20,477 bases of DNA from Thermomucor indicae-seudaticae. Lineage: Eukaryota; Mucoromycota; Mucoromycetes; Mucorales; Lichtheimiaceae. The notes beneath the pieces are model-generated. The model saw only the letters and a list, made by a program, of their open reading frames with translations, did not search any database and had not been told where the DNA came from. A program made the position numbers and the translations under genes. Location: assembly GCA_000787465.1 (NCBI GenBank), contig JSYX01000619.1, forward strand, positions 1 to 20,477. Direction: 5' to 3'. Shown here piece after piece: positions 6,712 to 20,234 of this stretch (positions are counted from its first letter, which is position 1; every line of letters starts with the position of its first letter).

Positions 6712-9526
6712 ATGGCGTACCGGTCCAAGAGGTCCTTCGTGCCAAACCTGCTTGTCATCTTTATGCTATCGAGCCTAGCCTTCCTTGGTCAAACGGGATC
6801 AGCTACTACAATATCAAAACCATCAACAGCCGATATTATTTCCTCATTGTTTCAAACGCACGACGACAACTTGACCATGGAAGATATACTTGTGCCTATA
6901 TCTAACGAAGTCGTCAGTCCTGTATTTAGAAACATTACGCACCCATATCCTCCTGTTTACGCAGACAACAAATTCGGCAAACCTGTACCAACAAACTCAT
7001 GGATCAGCAACTTATTTTATCCCAGCGTTCAGGATCTTGCTCCTACCATCTCCGATCCATACATTCTCAGACTGCTGGATGATTATGGTGGTAATCCAGG
7101 ACTGAGCATCCGGCAACCTTCAGACAAGGTACAGAAACAAAGGATATCGCTTCCCGAAACGACTCCAATTTCAAACTCTTGCATTTTCAGGTTTACGGTT
7201 CCTATCCCGCAATGAACGATGTGCCACCTACAGAAGTTGGCTATATGATTAATAGTCCCATTGTTGACTTGCGATATACTTGTGCGGAGTGGGCCAATGT
7301 GCGACCTAGACCTCTTGTCACATCGTGGGATCATTTCAGTGCCAACGTACGACTTCAGCAGCCTGGCCGACAAGGATTTATCGAGTTTCCGATTGTGCGA
7401 GGAATGCCATATATTACAGCCATCTATAACGGCCTCACACCTCAGCTGTTCACGCAGCATGCCATGATTAAAATCGAGGCAGACACACAAACAGAAGAAC
7501 AAGATATCTATTCTGGTTTCAAATTCAAGATCACAATGAATGATAGCCCTACCTCAAAATTTGTTATCTATGTACTGGGTGACCAACCATTGACGTTTCA
7601 TAAAGTTGGAACGTCGAACCTCGTGAGCAAACAGCCGTACCACGGTGTCATCCGAATCGCAAAGCTTCCTTCATCTTCTTCCACAGCCGCCGAAGCCATT
7701 CTTGACAAAAGCAGATATACCTGGCCTGTGGGAGGCGTTGTTTCTGCACAGAGTAATGGACAGGCTGCAACTTACTCAATCCATTGGAAGTCTAAAGGCA
7801 GCAACAGCAGCAGCAGTAATGATGCTTCGTCCCTTTTGATGTATGCATACCCACATCATCTCGAATCCTTTGCAAGTAACAGTATCCAACGCACAACCCT
7901 GACTTTACCATCTTCCACCAAGGGCGACATGACCGCTGTAGTGGGCGATTTCTGGACATTGGTCGAGAACGAGCCGAGTCGCATCGAATGGCTGCCCCTG
8001 CGACCGCAACCCGAGCCCTCCACAATTAACGAGATTATGGACGCCCTCGCAAAGGATGTCGCCCGCAATTATACTGCTGAAACGTTTCTCGGCGATAACT
8101 ACTTTTCCGGGAAGGGCTTACAAAAGTATGCCATGCTCGCGTTACTTCTCAATCGTCCGGACGAGACAGGCCTTCGAAATCCAGAGCTCGCTCATCAGTC
8201 GCTTGAAAAACTCAAGGCCGTTTTCCTACCTTATCTCAAGAACGCGCAACAGGATCCCTTCTTTTATGACAATGTTTATAAGGGAATTGTGGCTCGCAAC
8301 GGCTTACCGACGTCCTTTGGCGGTACAGGTGATCCGAATGCAGAGTTTGGCCATTCCTACTATAACGATCACCACTATCATCAAGGTTACTTGATTGTTA
8401 CAGGTACACGGTGTGCGGTATACTGGGCGGTGGGCAAATGCGGTTTCTAATTGTTTTTACTTAAGCGGCCATAATTCATTATCTGGATCCGGAATGGGAG
8501 AGCGGCGCCATTCGTTCTTGGACAGAGACTCTGATTCGTGACGTGAATACACCTGTCGAGACGGACTCTTACTTTGCACCATTCAGAAGTTGGGATTGGT
8601 TTGCGGGCCACAGCTGGGCAGGCGGTATCAAGATAGACGGCGCTCTTGACGGTAGAGATCAAGAGTCAGTGCCTGAGGTAAATCAAGCCGAGGGTATCAG
8701 AGAGAAAAAGGTGTGAATTTAATGCAAAGATCCGTTTTAGTCTGTCAACTTTTATTGGGGTGTGAAGCTTTGGGGTCTGGCAACGCAAAACACAGCCTTG
8801 TGCAGACTGGCTTCGTTACAGTTGGCTATCACGAAAAGAACTACCTATAATTACTTTTGGATGCTGGATAACAATCAGAATCGACCACCCCCAATTGTTA
8901 AGAACAAGGTCATTGGTATCTTTTTTGAGCAAAAGACGGATTATGTAAGTTGAATAGAAAATGATGCGAGACTGATTTTTGTACTGAACGCAGCCATCTA
9001 TTGCTAGACCACTTACTTTGGCCGATATCTCGAGTTCATTCATGGCATACAACAACTACCCATGACGCCAGTGCTGGCAGATGATATACGAACACCAGAG
9101 TTTGTAAGCGCACAAAGCCCCTTGTTATGGTTCAGATTGAACAATGTTGTATTAACTGCGGGACATGTTTAGGTGAAGCAAGAGTGGGATCAAATATTGA
9201 GCAAGATTGCGCCCGAAGTACAAAGCTCATGGGCGGGTGTGCTCTACCTCAATTACGCACTGATTAACCCCAGTATGGCTTATAAGAAGTTACGGAACGT
9301 CGATCTCGATGACGGACAGACGCGATCATACTCGCTCTATCTTGCCAGTACACGGCCTCAATTTACACGAATCGGTAAGAATAAAGGCGAAGTCAAAACA
9401 GTAGCGTGTGTATTCATCCAGTATGACAATGTTCTAAAGGGTACTTGGAGCAAGAAACCAAGTCGAGAAACCGACAGGCAACAACCTTTAATACTGCTCA
9501 CCAGGCTTTCAGATCCAGGGTACTAA
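6712..9526 (+). CDS. Secreted endo-1,3-beta-glucanase, glycoside hydrolase family 81
   Basis: It cleaves internal 1,3-beta bonds of cell-wall glucan by an inverting mechanism, probably outside the cell during growth, autolysis or feeding on other fungi. Exons: 6712-7128, 7191-8403, 8466-8677, 8741-8944, 9008-9103, 9173-9526; five introns of 62-69 nt. They join in frame to 831 residues, normal for the family. Residues 1-31 form a signal peptide with a hydrophobic core ([13 protein letters not shown]). The family signatures are [10 protein letters not shown] (Asp532 as likely acid), [12 protein letters not shown], and [10 protein letters not shown] with Glu610 and Glu614, the conserved pair; the 78-residue Asp-Glu spacing fits known GH81 enzymes as I remember them. 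A Ser-rich loop is encoded by a CAG-like repeat near 7800. There is no carbohydrate-binding module. The last 50 residues are unusual and may partly be an intron (9375-9512). Confidence 0.93.
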
Positions 9527-9881
9527 AGAGCATACGTCGACTCAATTCGACCAACAATAATCACGACGATCGCTATAACGGCTACTAATCCACTTCCATT
9601 TCAGTTAATTGTTATTTATTCGCACCTGACTACTGAATGAGATAATAGAATCTCTATCTTGATCAAAGGAGCAGATGAGCGTACATTGCTTAGTTCAGCG
9701 ATTGAGCAACAGCCTAACGATCTTAAACATTTCTTTGTCATTGATGATTAAAAAGAGAACTACTATGAATTTGGGAACTATTCGTATATCGTATAGGTTG
9801 CACACACTGCACAGCTCTTGTTCAGGAACAGATATATTATTAATACCGTAGCAGGAGCCTGGATGCATAGGATAACAGAAA

Positions 9882-9910
9882 ACTACTACTAAAACTACTA
9901 CTACTACTAA
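9882..9910. repeat. ACT trinucleotide microsatellite
   Basis: Consecutive ACT units are interrupted once by AAA. Simple repeat in the convergent intergenic region. Confidence 0.85.
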
Positions 9911-10130
9911 CAAAAATTTTAAAGAAGGGCTGGGAAGGGGGCAAGGAAACATTTACAGGACTATTACAGGGATAGAAACTGGGAAAAGCATATTAGACGA
10001 CGGTAAAGAAAGACAAGAAAATGAAATAAAGGGTGCATAATATAGAACAAAGTTTAGAACCATGTGGGAGTAACAATATGTATATAGCGTGGTATCTTGA
10101 GAAGGGAGCAGGAGGAAGGAGGTTTGCTGC

Positions 10131-10178
10131 GGGAGAAAGAGAAAGAGAAAGAGGAAGTAAAAGAGAAAGAGAGGAGAT
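10131..10178. repeat. Purine-rich GAAA/GAGA simple repeat
   Basis: Nearly uninterrupted G and A on the plus strand, in imperfect AGAGAA/AAGAGA units. It begins about 100 bases beyond the stop codon of the Myb gene. Confidence 0.85.
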
Positions 10179-10276
10179 GTGCCATTATGACAGACAAAAT
10201 AATAAAGAAATGGGCGCGCGAACGTGGTTTTTGATATGCCCAATTGCGTGCATATGGCAACTTGTCCACATCTTTG

Positions 10277-10900
10277 TTACGAGAGGAGGTTGGGTTGCCT
10301 TTTGCGGATTGGACTGGTAGTCGTAACTTTGGTTGCTCGGAATTCGCATTCTCTCCAGGAACGGTTTGGCAGTTCATGTGACACGGCCTTCCAGGCTTGT
10401 TTGAACAAGTGGGCATGCTTTTTGATGGCAATCATGAGTAACTGGTCCTCGGCCTCGGTCCATTCTCTTTGCTCGAGAGCTTTTGCCTGTAATGTTTTGA
10501 ATCGGCCCCAGCAACACCCTCGAGAGCGGTGAGGAAGGTAGGTCGAAGAAATGGCAGCCCATGATAGGCCCTGACTGTAGCCGTGCTGAAGCAGGTAGTC
10601 TTCTTCCCGAGTCCAGGGTGTGCGTGTCTGAGAACCACCATTTCGATGTTGCTGCCGTTTGGATAATCTTGGTGAAGTAGTTGTCGAAACCATAGAGGGT
10701 GATGTTGGAGGTGAAGAGACCGAAGATAGAGAAGATGGAGGCGAGAGTGGTGGAGGAGGACTTTGGGACATCCAGCTGTTAGGATGATACTGGCTGACAG
10801 GTGTTTCTGGGTAGGCGTGTTGTTGCTTGTTGTCGTCGTCCTGCAAGCAGGTAGTAGCACTGGTGATGTCAAGAGGGCAAAGCAGGTTTTGGATATCCAT
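10277..10900 (-). CDS. Two-repeat Myb/SANT DNA-binding protein
   Basis: Intronless. The frame is open from an ATG at 10972 (231 residues), but I prefer the ATG at 10900 (207 residues). A TATA box lies on the minus strand at 10956-10963, inside the longer version, so transcripts starting about 30 bases below it would begin after the first ATG. In the short version, residues 46-85 are Pro/Ser-rich and probably disordered. Repeat 1 spans about 93-140 (PWTREEDYLL, WAAISSTYLPHRS), and repeat 2 about 145-190 (EWTEAEDQLL, WKAVSHELPNRSWRECEFR). The spaced tryptophans and acidic first helix are typical of Myb/SANT folds. A basic tail IRKRQ ends the protein. It probably acts in the nucleus as a sequence-specific transcription factor; its targets cannot be told from the sequence. 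Confidence 0.82.
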   Translation of the reverse strand: MDIQNLLCPLDITSATTCLQDDDNKQQHAYPETPVSQYHPNSWMSQSPPPPLSPPSSLSSVSSPPTSPSMVSTTTSPRLSKRQQHRNGGSQTRTPWTREEDYLLQHGYSQGLSWAAISSTYLPHRSRGCCWGRFKTLQAKALEQREWTEAEDQLLMIAIKKHAHLFKQAWKAVSHELPNRSWRECEFRATKVTTTSPIRKRQPNLLS

Positions 10901-10955
10901 TGAGATAAAGAATTGATCCAGTTGGTTTCTGTCAAGAAGAGAAGAGACCCGGTTA

Positions 10956-10963
10956 TATTTATA
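10956..10963 (-). promoter_or_regulatory. TATA box of the Myb gene
   Basis: TATAAATA on the minus strand, 55 bases upstream of the preferred ATG at 10900. A start site about 30 bases downstream would leave a 5' leader of roughly 25 nt. This supports the shorter protein. Confidence 0.5.
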
Positions 10964-11051
10964 TTTCGTCAAAGAACCCCCACATCTGTCAATTGTATAC
11001 AGAAATGGAAAGCAACCTACGCGTTAGAGTTACATTATTTGTCATTTAACT

Positions 11052-11068
11052 TTTCTCTCTCTCTCTCT
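11052..11068. repeat. CT dinucleotide microsatellite
   Basis: An uninterrupted run of TC units upstream of the Myb gene. Pyrimidine tracts like this are common in fungal promoters. Confidence 0.8.
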
Positions 11069-12111
11069 GAACCCCTAATATCATAATTCACTGCCTCTTT
11101 TTCTTACTTTCTCCGGTGACATTTTACTGTTCCTTTCCATTTCTGATTTTAGTATTCACTCCTATGACCCTTTCGTCATAATATCCAGAATTCCAGGGAC
11201 ATCTTACCCTTTGACTTTCCACGCGGACCTTTTCCCTCACAAACAAACTCGCTGCGACTGTGCGCATGTGTGTATGTATGTGCATATATGCCTGTATGTG
11301 CTCATATCAATATCCCGCACCCTCAGGTGATTACTTACTAGGATCCCTCAACATGCGATCATGCGACCAAGTGGACTCGTGCCCTTTTTCTGCTGGGCGG
11401 CCTGTCCCTGCTATCTGTCGCGCGTTTCTTTGTCTTTCTCCTTACCCTTAGCCCGTTTGCATTTTACGTTTCATTGTCCGTTCCTTATTTTTGGACTTCA
11501 GATCGATCGAGAACTTTAAAGCAATGCTCTCCCTTGCTACTGCTGCCAACAACGGCTAATGACGAATGAAAAGAACAGTCTACGTCAGCCTCACAGAACT
11601 TCGGAAACAACCACGTAACCTTAGCTTTTTTTCATTTTATGCGCTCCTTGAACACAAATGTCGGGTGATAGTGGTTCTTTTATTCTAGCCTCTTTCTTCC
11701 TGTTTCTGGCTGGCGGAGAAACAAGAGGGGATCGACATGGCAGTTCGCCTTCCCGAGTGCGTATCTAAAAGGTAAAAACTGACGGTCGGGTCTTATAATA
11801 GGATTGGGATGGTCAGTGAAGAAGATTGACGAAGGCACAAAGAAAAGTCAGAGTTGAGTATGTGCACTTGTTCTATCGTACACTGTTGTAATTCGAATGT
11901 GTCAAAGCATTGTAGAAGACCCTTAACATTCCTTTTACGGCAGGTTCCCCATTTAGCGCAAAAAGGGTCCTGTTCTCCTTTCTGACACGAAGATAAGAAG
12001 CATAGGTACAAGCACAGTGTAGTTGCTTCAGATGTGATTCATTGTTGTACCGCGTGAAAGCTAAACACTATTATTGCATACTCCCAAGGAGCAAGGGGAG
12101 AGAGACATAGG

Positions 12112-12140
12112 GGTTCAAGGAGGAAAGGATCGCTTGAACC
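12112..12140. other. 8-bp inverted repeat
   Basis: GGTTCAAG (12112-12119) and CTTGAACC (12133-12140) are perfectly complementary around a 13-base spacer. It may be a palindromic protein-binding site or chance. No associated gene. Confidence 0.4.
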
Positions 12141-13208
12141 ATTTTACCTAATTGCTCTACTGAAAAATTTGGAACTTCTGACATGTGAACGCGAAGCAAT
12201 TTTGTCATACATATGCGCCAGCTAATGCATCAGCACAGGCCTTGATTGTCCCATTGTCGCTCATAATGTTATTTCGTTAGATTCCAGTCACTTAACAAAT
12301 TGAAACGTCTAAAGCCGTGCGCTACATGCACAAAGTAGGTTAAAATGAAAGCAACAAAGCAGCCTTCTGTCGCCCCTTTTACCTTGAGCACCATATGGTG
12401 TGTGTGATTTCATGCAAGGTTTAATTGTCAGCTCTTCCACGTTCCATAAAGGGCTCCTTTCAGCGTATCCTTCCTGGATAACAAAAAGGAAGGATGCTTG
12501 CCACACAAGAAGAATCAAAAGGTCATGAAGGGCCTTGCTCTTTCTCTGTATTGAAAGGGGAGAGGAAGGGCCATAGTATGGTCTCCAAATGGTTTAGGAG
12601 GAGAAGGTACCAAGGGGCCGTCGAAGCGTATCGAAATGCATTGGTGCTTCCTGAGGGTGCACACGCGCACACACACGGTGAAAAAGCACACGGTCATTAT
12701 ACATAAACTCTGGTGTTGCCGATCGCTCGACATTCCCCAACCTCCTTTTGATCAATCCTGACCAGGGTTTAACCGCGCTTTCCCCCTGGCATTCTTCCGC
12801 TGTATTCTGAAAACAAATAACGGCACATAACAAAACCTTTCTCGTTCGGTTTGATCCCTTGCAGTTGCACAGACGCAATGAGATCTAAAAGGTCGGCAAT
12901 GTCTGTGCAAAAGGCAGAGACCATGACCGGGCTTCAAACTATTGCTAACCCATTATTGCGTAAGTGTGGTTCAGAAGAAATCAAGGCAGTATACTGTGTG
13001 TATGACGGATGAACATCCGCGGCAGCAGTCCAATTGAAAAGGGACCCCGTTCAAGAAACCTTATCAAATGGCTTGGGACCGGGCGCATCACAGTAACAGC
13101 CGCGCTTTGAGTCAAACCTTCCTCTTTTTGGGGGAGGGGGTTGGCCTGCAAGCGTAAAAACAAGCTTCGCGTATTGCGTTTCCCTTTCTTCTCTTCCAGC
13201 TATCCACC

Positions 13209-16200
13209 ATGCCTCACAAGTGCTGTAAGCATGATGCTGAAGCAGGTCTATCCTCGATCGACTTCGCGTCTTCTGCTGCTGTCAATCAATACGCTCCAGA
13301 CTTGGTGATCCAGCCCACGCACTTGGGTAAAGACAACAACAACCAGATTCCTTATCATACCACCCATTGCCAATATGGATGGTTTTCTATAGATATTTCT
13401 TTAAAATTCGGCGATCTCAACCAGAATTCGGTTCATGCTCGCGTCACGCTAACCCTGAAACACGGTAGCGAGGCTTTGATAACCAACGCTGAGCTATTGT
13501 CGCATTTGGTCCTCAATACGGAGGATTTTGGGGAGCTCCAGGTATCAGGTGATCGCGGACTATCGCACAGCTACGACGGCCACCACATCCAATTGCACTG
13601 GCAAGTCCCGTTTGAAATTGGCGAAGAACGTCAAGTCGTTGTGGACTACAAGCTGGATCATCCCGTTGCAGGGCTCTATTTTCAGCGGCAGGATTCTATC
13701 ATGGGCAATGCGACAGTGCAATGGGCTATTACTGACCATGAAACAGAAAAGTAAGAACGGTACAAGGTTTTGCCAACGTGGAGAAAAAGCACAGCAGATT
13801 AATGCGGTTTCGGCCGTTATAGAGCGCGGTATTGGCTACCAACCGTCGATTACCCGGCCGTGCGAACTACATTGTCCTGGACTATTTCGGCACCAAGCAA
13901 GTACACCTCCTTGGCCAATGGCCGTCTAGTTGGTGAAGAAACAAAGGATGGTGTAACCACAACAAGATGGAAACTGGATTCACACCCCTGGTACGTTACA
14001 GGTATCGGTTAGAACGGGTCGCAAGAAGAAAAGGTCCTCATTCTCTTATTCGCTGCAATTACTTTAGCCCTTCCTACCTTGTTTGCTTTGCCGTCGGCGA
14101 GTTTATTACAGTGGATGCTGGATCGGCATGCGAAAGACCTGTAAAAGTATGTGTGTGCGTGTGGGAGGCTTCCCAAAGAATGCACCGTTTCAAATACAGG
14201 ACATGTAACGGAGATCCGGAATTGCTGTTTTAGTACTTTACCGCGAAGGGTTACGAAGCCGTAGATCTCGAGCGTGCTTTTGACAGGACGCCGGAAATGA
14301 TGAAGTGGCTGGAGAGCAAAGTCGGCGTACCGTGTGAGTGGTTAACCTGCGGATGAAATGGCTCCATAGAACCCGAGTGACAAGATCTTTTCTTTCTAGT
14401 TCCCTGGCCAAAGTACTATCAGATTGCTTTGCCTGCCATTCGTGGTGCCATGGAGAATATTTCTTTGGTTAGTCTATGATCCATGCGAACCAAAGGCGGG
14501 CCTCTAACACCGTGGGCTAGGTTACGTGGATAGACACCTTTATCCAAGATTCGGTGCTAACAAAGGAGCTGAAATATCTTACCGATCTTGTCAACGTTCA
14601 CGAAATGGGTACGCTATTACTACTAGCCGGTTTTTTCAGTGTAGATGCTAAGATGTCTTACAGCGCATACTTACTTTGGCGATTTGTTGGTAATCCGTCA
14701 CTTTGAACATGCTTGGCTCAAGGTATGTAACCGTGCAACATAACTTTGGCCGAGATTTGGCTGAGACAATCCGTTCAGGAAAGTTGGGCTACGTACATGG
14801 AAGCTTGTGAGGGCGATACATATGAGGACTCGGGAAAATCCATATACTAAAAACGATGTTCCATTTAGGCTGGGCAGAGGACAAGATGTTTCCTGAGGAT
14901 TTTCAGTATGAATTATTCGTGAATGCCAAGGCTTACATAAGAGAATGTAGTAGATACATGGTGAATTTTTGTGCAGCTCTCATTCTTTCTCTGACTCATC
15001 CGTAACAATTTTCTTTATAGCGCCCTATCGTTACGCGCAAGTACGACTCGTCTTGGGACGTGTTTGACAGTCATACGTATCCAGGAGGCGCGTGGCGTAT
15101 TCACATGCTGAGGAAAAAGCTGGGGGACAAAGCATTCTGGACGGGTGTCAGAAACTACGTTTTGAAATATTCCACCTGCACAGTGGAAACTGGTGACTTC
15201 CAGAAAAGCCTCGAGAACGCATCAGGTCTCAACTTAACACGGTTCTTTGACGAATGGCTGCTTTCAAAAGGATATCCAAAGCTGAGCGGTACCTATGAAT
15301 ATGACTTGGCCAAGCAGGGTGTCACGATTACTATGAGACAGACGCAGGCAAAGGACGGTGATATTCCGCTGTTCGCCTTTGATCTGGAGATTGAATTGAT
15401 TGACGATAGAGGCCAGACCTACAACGTTTGTTTATCATTTGACCGTGAGCCTAGCGCTGCAGCATTCATCAAGCTACAGGACGGTGCAAGCCCGTGCTGT
15501 CTACGCGTTGATCCCGACAACAAGGTCCTATACTCGCTCGAAATGTCGGCTGACCAACAAGTCTTACAGAACACCGCCAAATCAGCCAAAGACATCAAAA
15601 GCCGTATCTGGGCCTATGATGAACTGATCAAAAATGGAAGTTGGTACTCGTTACAGACCGTCAAACAGCATATCCTAGCAGAACCTTTCTATGGTGTTCG
15701 TGTTCAAGGTAACTAGTCTATTATAACGAGAATCTCATATCCACGCAAACCTCATTGATTATTCCCCAGTGGCTGGCTTACTGAAAAAGACCAAGAGCGT
15801 CCTAGGCCTCGAAATTCTTGCAGATATGTTGCGCAAAGAGCAGGATCCGATGGCAATGGCGTCTGTTGCCGTTGCTTGTCAGATTCAAAACGAGCTTATA
15901 CGAAAAGCTGTTCTCGATTTCCTTGCCCGTCCAGGAGTACTGCCTTATCGGTAAGGCTTTCCAAGTTCCGAAAGCATTTCGAGATACGCTAAGGAATATC
16001 TACCTTAGCGCTCACGCCGAGGCATTAGTCGCCTTGGCCGTACAACGAAATCCCCAAGATCTGGATTATCTTTTGCAGGTGGCCAAGGATGACACAAAAC
16101 TGGGTCAGCATGGTATTGTCCGCGGTGGCGCACTGAAAGGTAAAGCGGAGGCCATTTTGTCGTCTATCTACCAACGATCTTAATCGTTGTATCCGTTTTA

Positions 16201-16700
16201 GCTCTTGGTTATCACCGCAGCGAAGAAGCTTTCCGCTACCTTATCGAAAGAGTAGGGTATAACATTGAACCTGTGCGCGCAAGGCCTCATGCCATTGCCG
16301 GACTTCAATACTCCGCAGAATGGCAGGAAAAGCGTATAAAGAAGCGTGCCATCGAGGCGTTAAGTACGTCAAACCAGAAAAAAGTTTAATAACATGGTTT
16401 CTTTTTTCGCTTATATACCGTTCTATAGCCAATCTTCTTTGCGATCCCGACCACAATGTGCGCGTTCAAGCCGTGGAAGCTCTGGTTGCGCTCCAAGAGA
16501 AATCAGTCTACACAGAAATCGACTCCAGTCGACACATGTACTCTAATGACGATAGGCCTTGGCTGGACCGCAAGCTTTCTGAGCTACTTGAAGGCGGCGC
16601 TACCTCGGAACAAGCCGCGAAAGAGCAAATTGAAAAGCTCGAAGACCGCGTCAGAAAGCTAGAAGACAAGTTGCAGCGATTGCTTGCGCAAAATGCGTAG
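13209..16700 (+). CDS. M1-family zinc metallo-aminopeptidase with C-terminal coiled coil
   Basis: It removes N-terminal residues from peptides; no signal peptide, so probably cytosolic. Exons: 13209-13750, 13823-13990, 14068-14146, 14234-14333, 14400-14467, 14521-14608, 14664-14722, 14779-14806, 14869-14960, 15021-15708, 15770-15950, 16009-16139, 16202-16363, 16429-16700. The 13 introns (53-87 nt) are GT-AG and join in frame to 885 residues. An N-terminal beta domain leads to ARYWLPTVDYP (about 182-192). The exopeptidase motif GAMEN is at 312-316. HEMAH at 346-350 and Glu369 give the zinc site HExxH-x18-E, with Glu347 catalytic and Tyr428 as likely transition-state stabiliser. All key residues are present, so it should be active, unlike TAF2-type relatives. 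Residues from about 640 are helical and HEAT-like, and 856-885 form a heptad coiled coil. The start has a good context (CCACCATG). The substrate is unknown. Confidence 0.92.
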
Positions 16701-17018
16701 CTGTTGTTTTCTGTAAATCATCCCTTGTATTCTCAAGCACGCGTCATGTTTGCATAGTGCATTTGGCAAATAGCTTTCGACTTAATACAGTTCCGAACAC
16801 TCAGAATCTGGTCTGTTAGACTTTATGCTTATGGGATAAGGGCTGCTATGATATTTCAAGCCTACTAGATAAGAGCACAGAATACTTGGAACCTGTCGTG
16901 CCTAACACGAACAACCGTTCAATTTTTAGAACCGCCCGAGCGGCAGGAAACCGCGCTTCTTTTTTGTCAAAAAGGGACATCACTGGTTTCCGAATCAAGC
17001 AACGTTCAATTGAACTCC
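16701..17018. other. Spacer between M1 peptidase and kinesin genes
   Basis: About 320 bases hold the 3' end of the peptidase transcript and the kinesin promoter. A T-rich patch and CCGCCCGAGCGG (about 16932-16943) are present, but no convincing TATA box or poly(A) signal was seen. Confidence 0.4.
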
Positions 17019-20080
<3,062 letters not shown>

Positions 20081-20234
20081 AACTTGTACATAGTGATCGT
20101 TATTCTCCACGGAGCTGGAAAACACGACTTAAAAGAACACCTTTACGATTTGCTCTGTCTGACTTTCACGCTGTTCGGTATATAGTTTATCCGAGGCACA
20201 ACCTCGCTTAGTTTATGCAGCGAGTGCCTGGTTC
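20081..20234. other. 3' flank of the kinesin gene
   Basis: A short AT-rich spacer of about 150 bases. No clear poly(A) signal was seen. The frame that becomes the right-edge reading frame is already open from 20163. Confidence 0.4.

Larger units (their letters stand above)
9527..10276. other. Spacer between convergent genes, microsatellite-rich
   Basis: This is the shared 3' region of the GH81 gene (+) and the Myb gene (-). It holds an ACT trinucleotide repeat (about 9882-9910) and a GAAA/GAGA purine tract (about 10131-10178). The apparent poly-Val and poly-Ser reading frames on the minus strand are products of these repeats. No gene is supported. Confidence 0.6.
10973..13208. other. Long divergent intergenic region (2.2 kb)
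   Basis: It separates the Myb gene (-) from the M1 peptidase gene (+). It contains a CT dinucleotide tract (about 11052-11068), a TGTG/TATG-rich patch near 11265-11300, a short CA-rich patch near 12660, and one inverted repeat at 12112-12140. Reading frames of 60-94 codons occur on both strands but show no motif, and the best pairs overlap in opposite directions. No tRNA, snRNA or 5S gene was recognised. The CT-rich end (about 13185-13200, finishing TTCCAG) could be the acceptor of an intron in the 5' leader of the peptidase gene. Confidence 0.4.

Noticed and set aside
7083..7502. 139-codon minus-strand frame opposite the GH81 gene
   Set aside because: It is antisense to conserved GH81 coding sequence and shows no motif; a shadow frame.
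9695..9952. Minus-strand frame with a poly-Val stretch resembling a membrane segment
   Set aside because: The Val run is the translation of the ACT microsatellite.
12112..12140. Hairpin with GGTTCAAG considered as a tRNA T-arm
   Set aside because: No acceptor, D or anticodon stems could be drawn around it on either strand.
13209..16700. M1 gene as TAF2 (catalytically dead relative)
   Set aside because: The GAMEN motif, HExxH-x18-E and the catalytic Tyr are all present, so an active peptidase is more likely.
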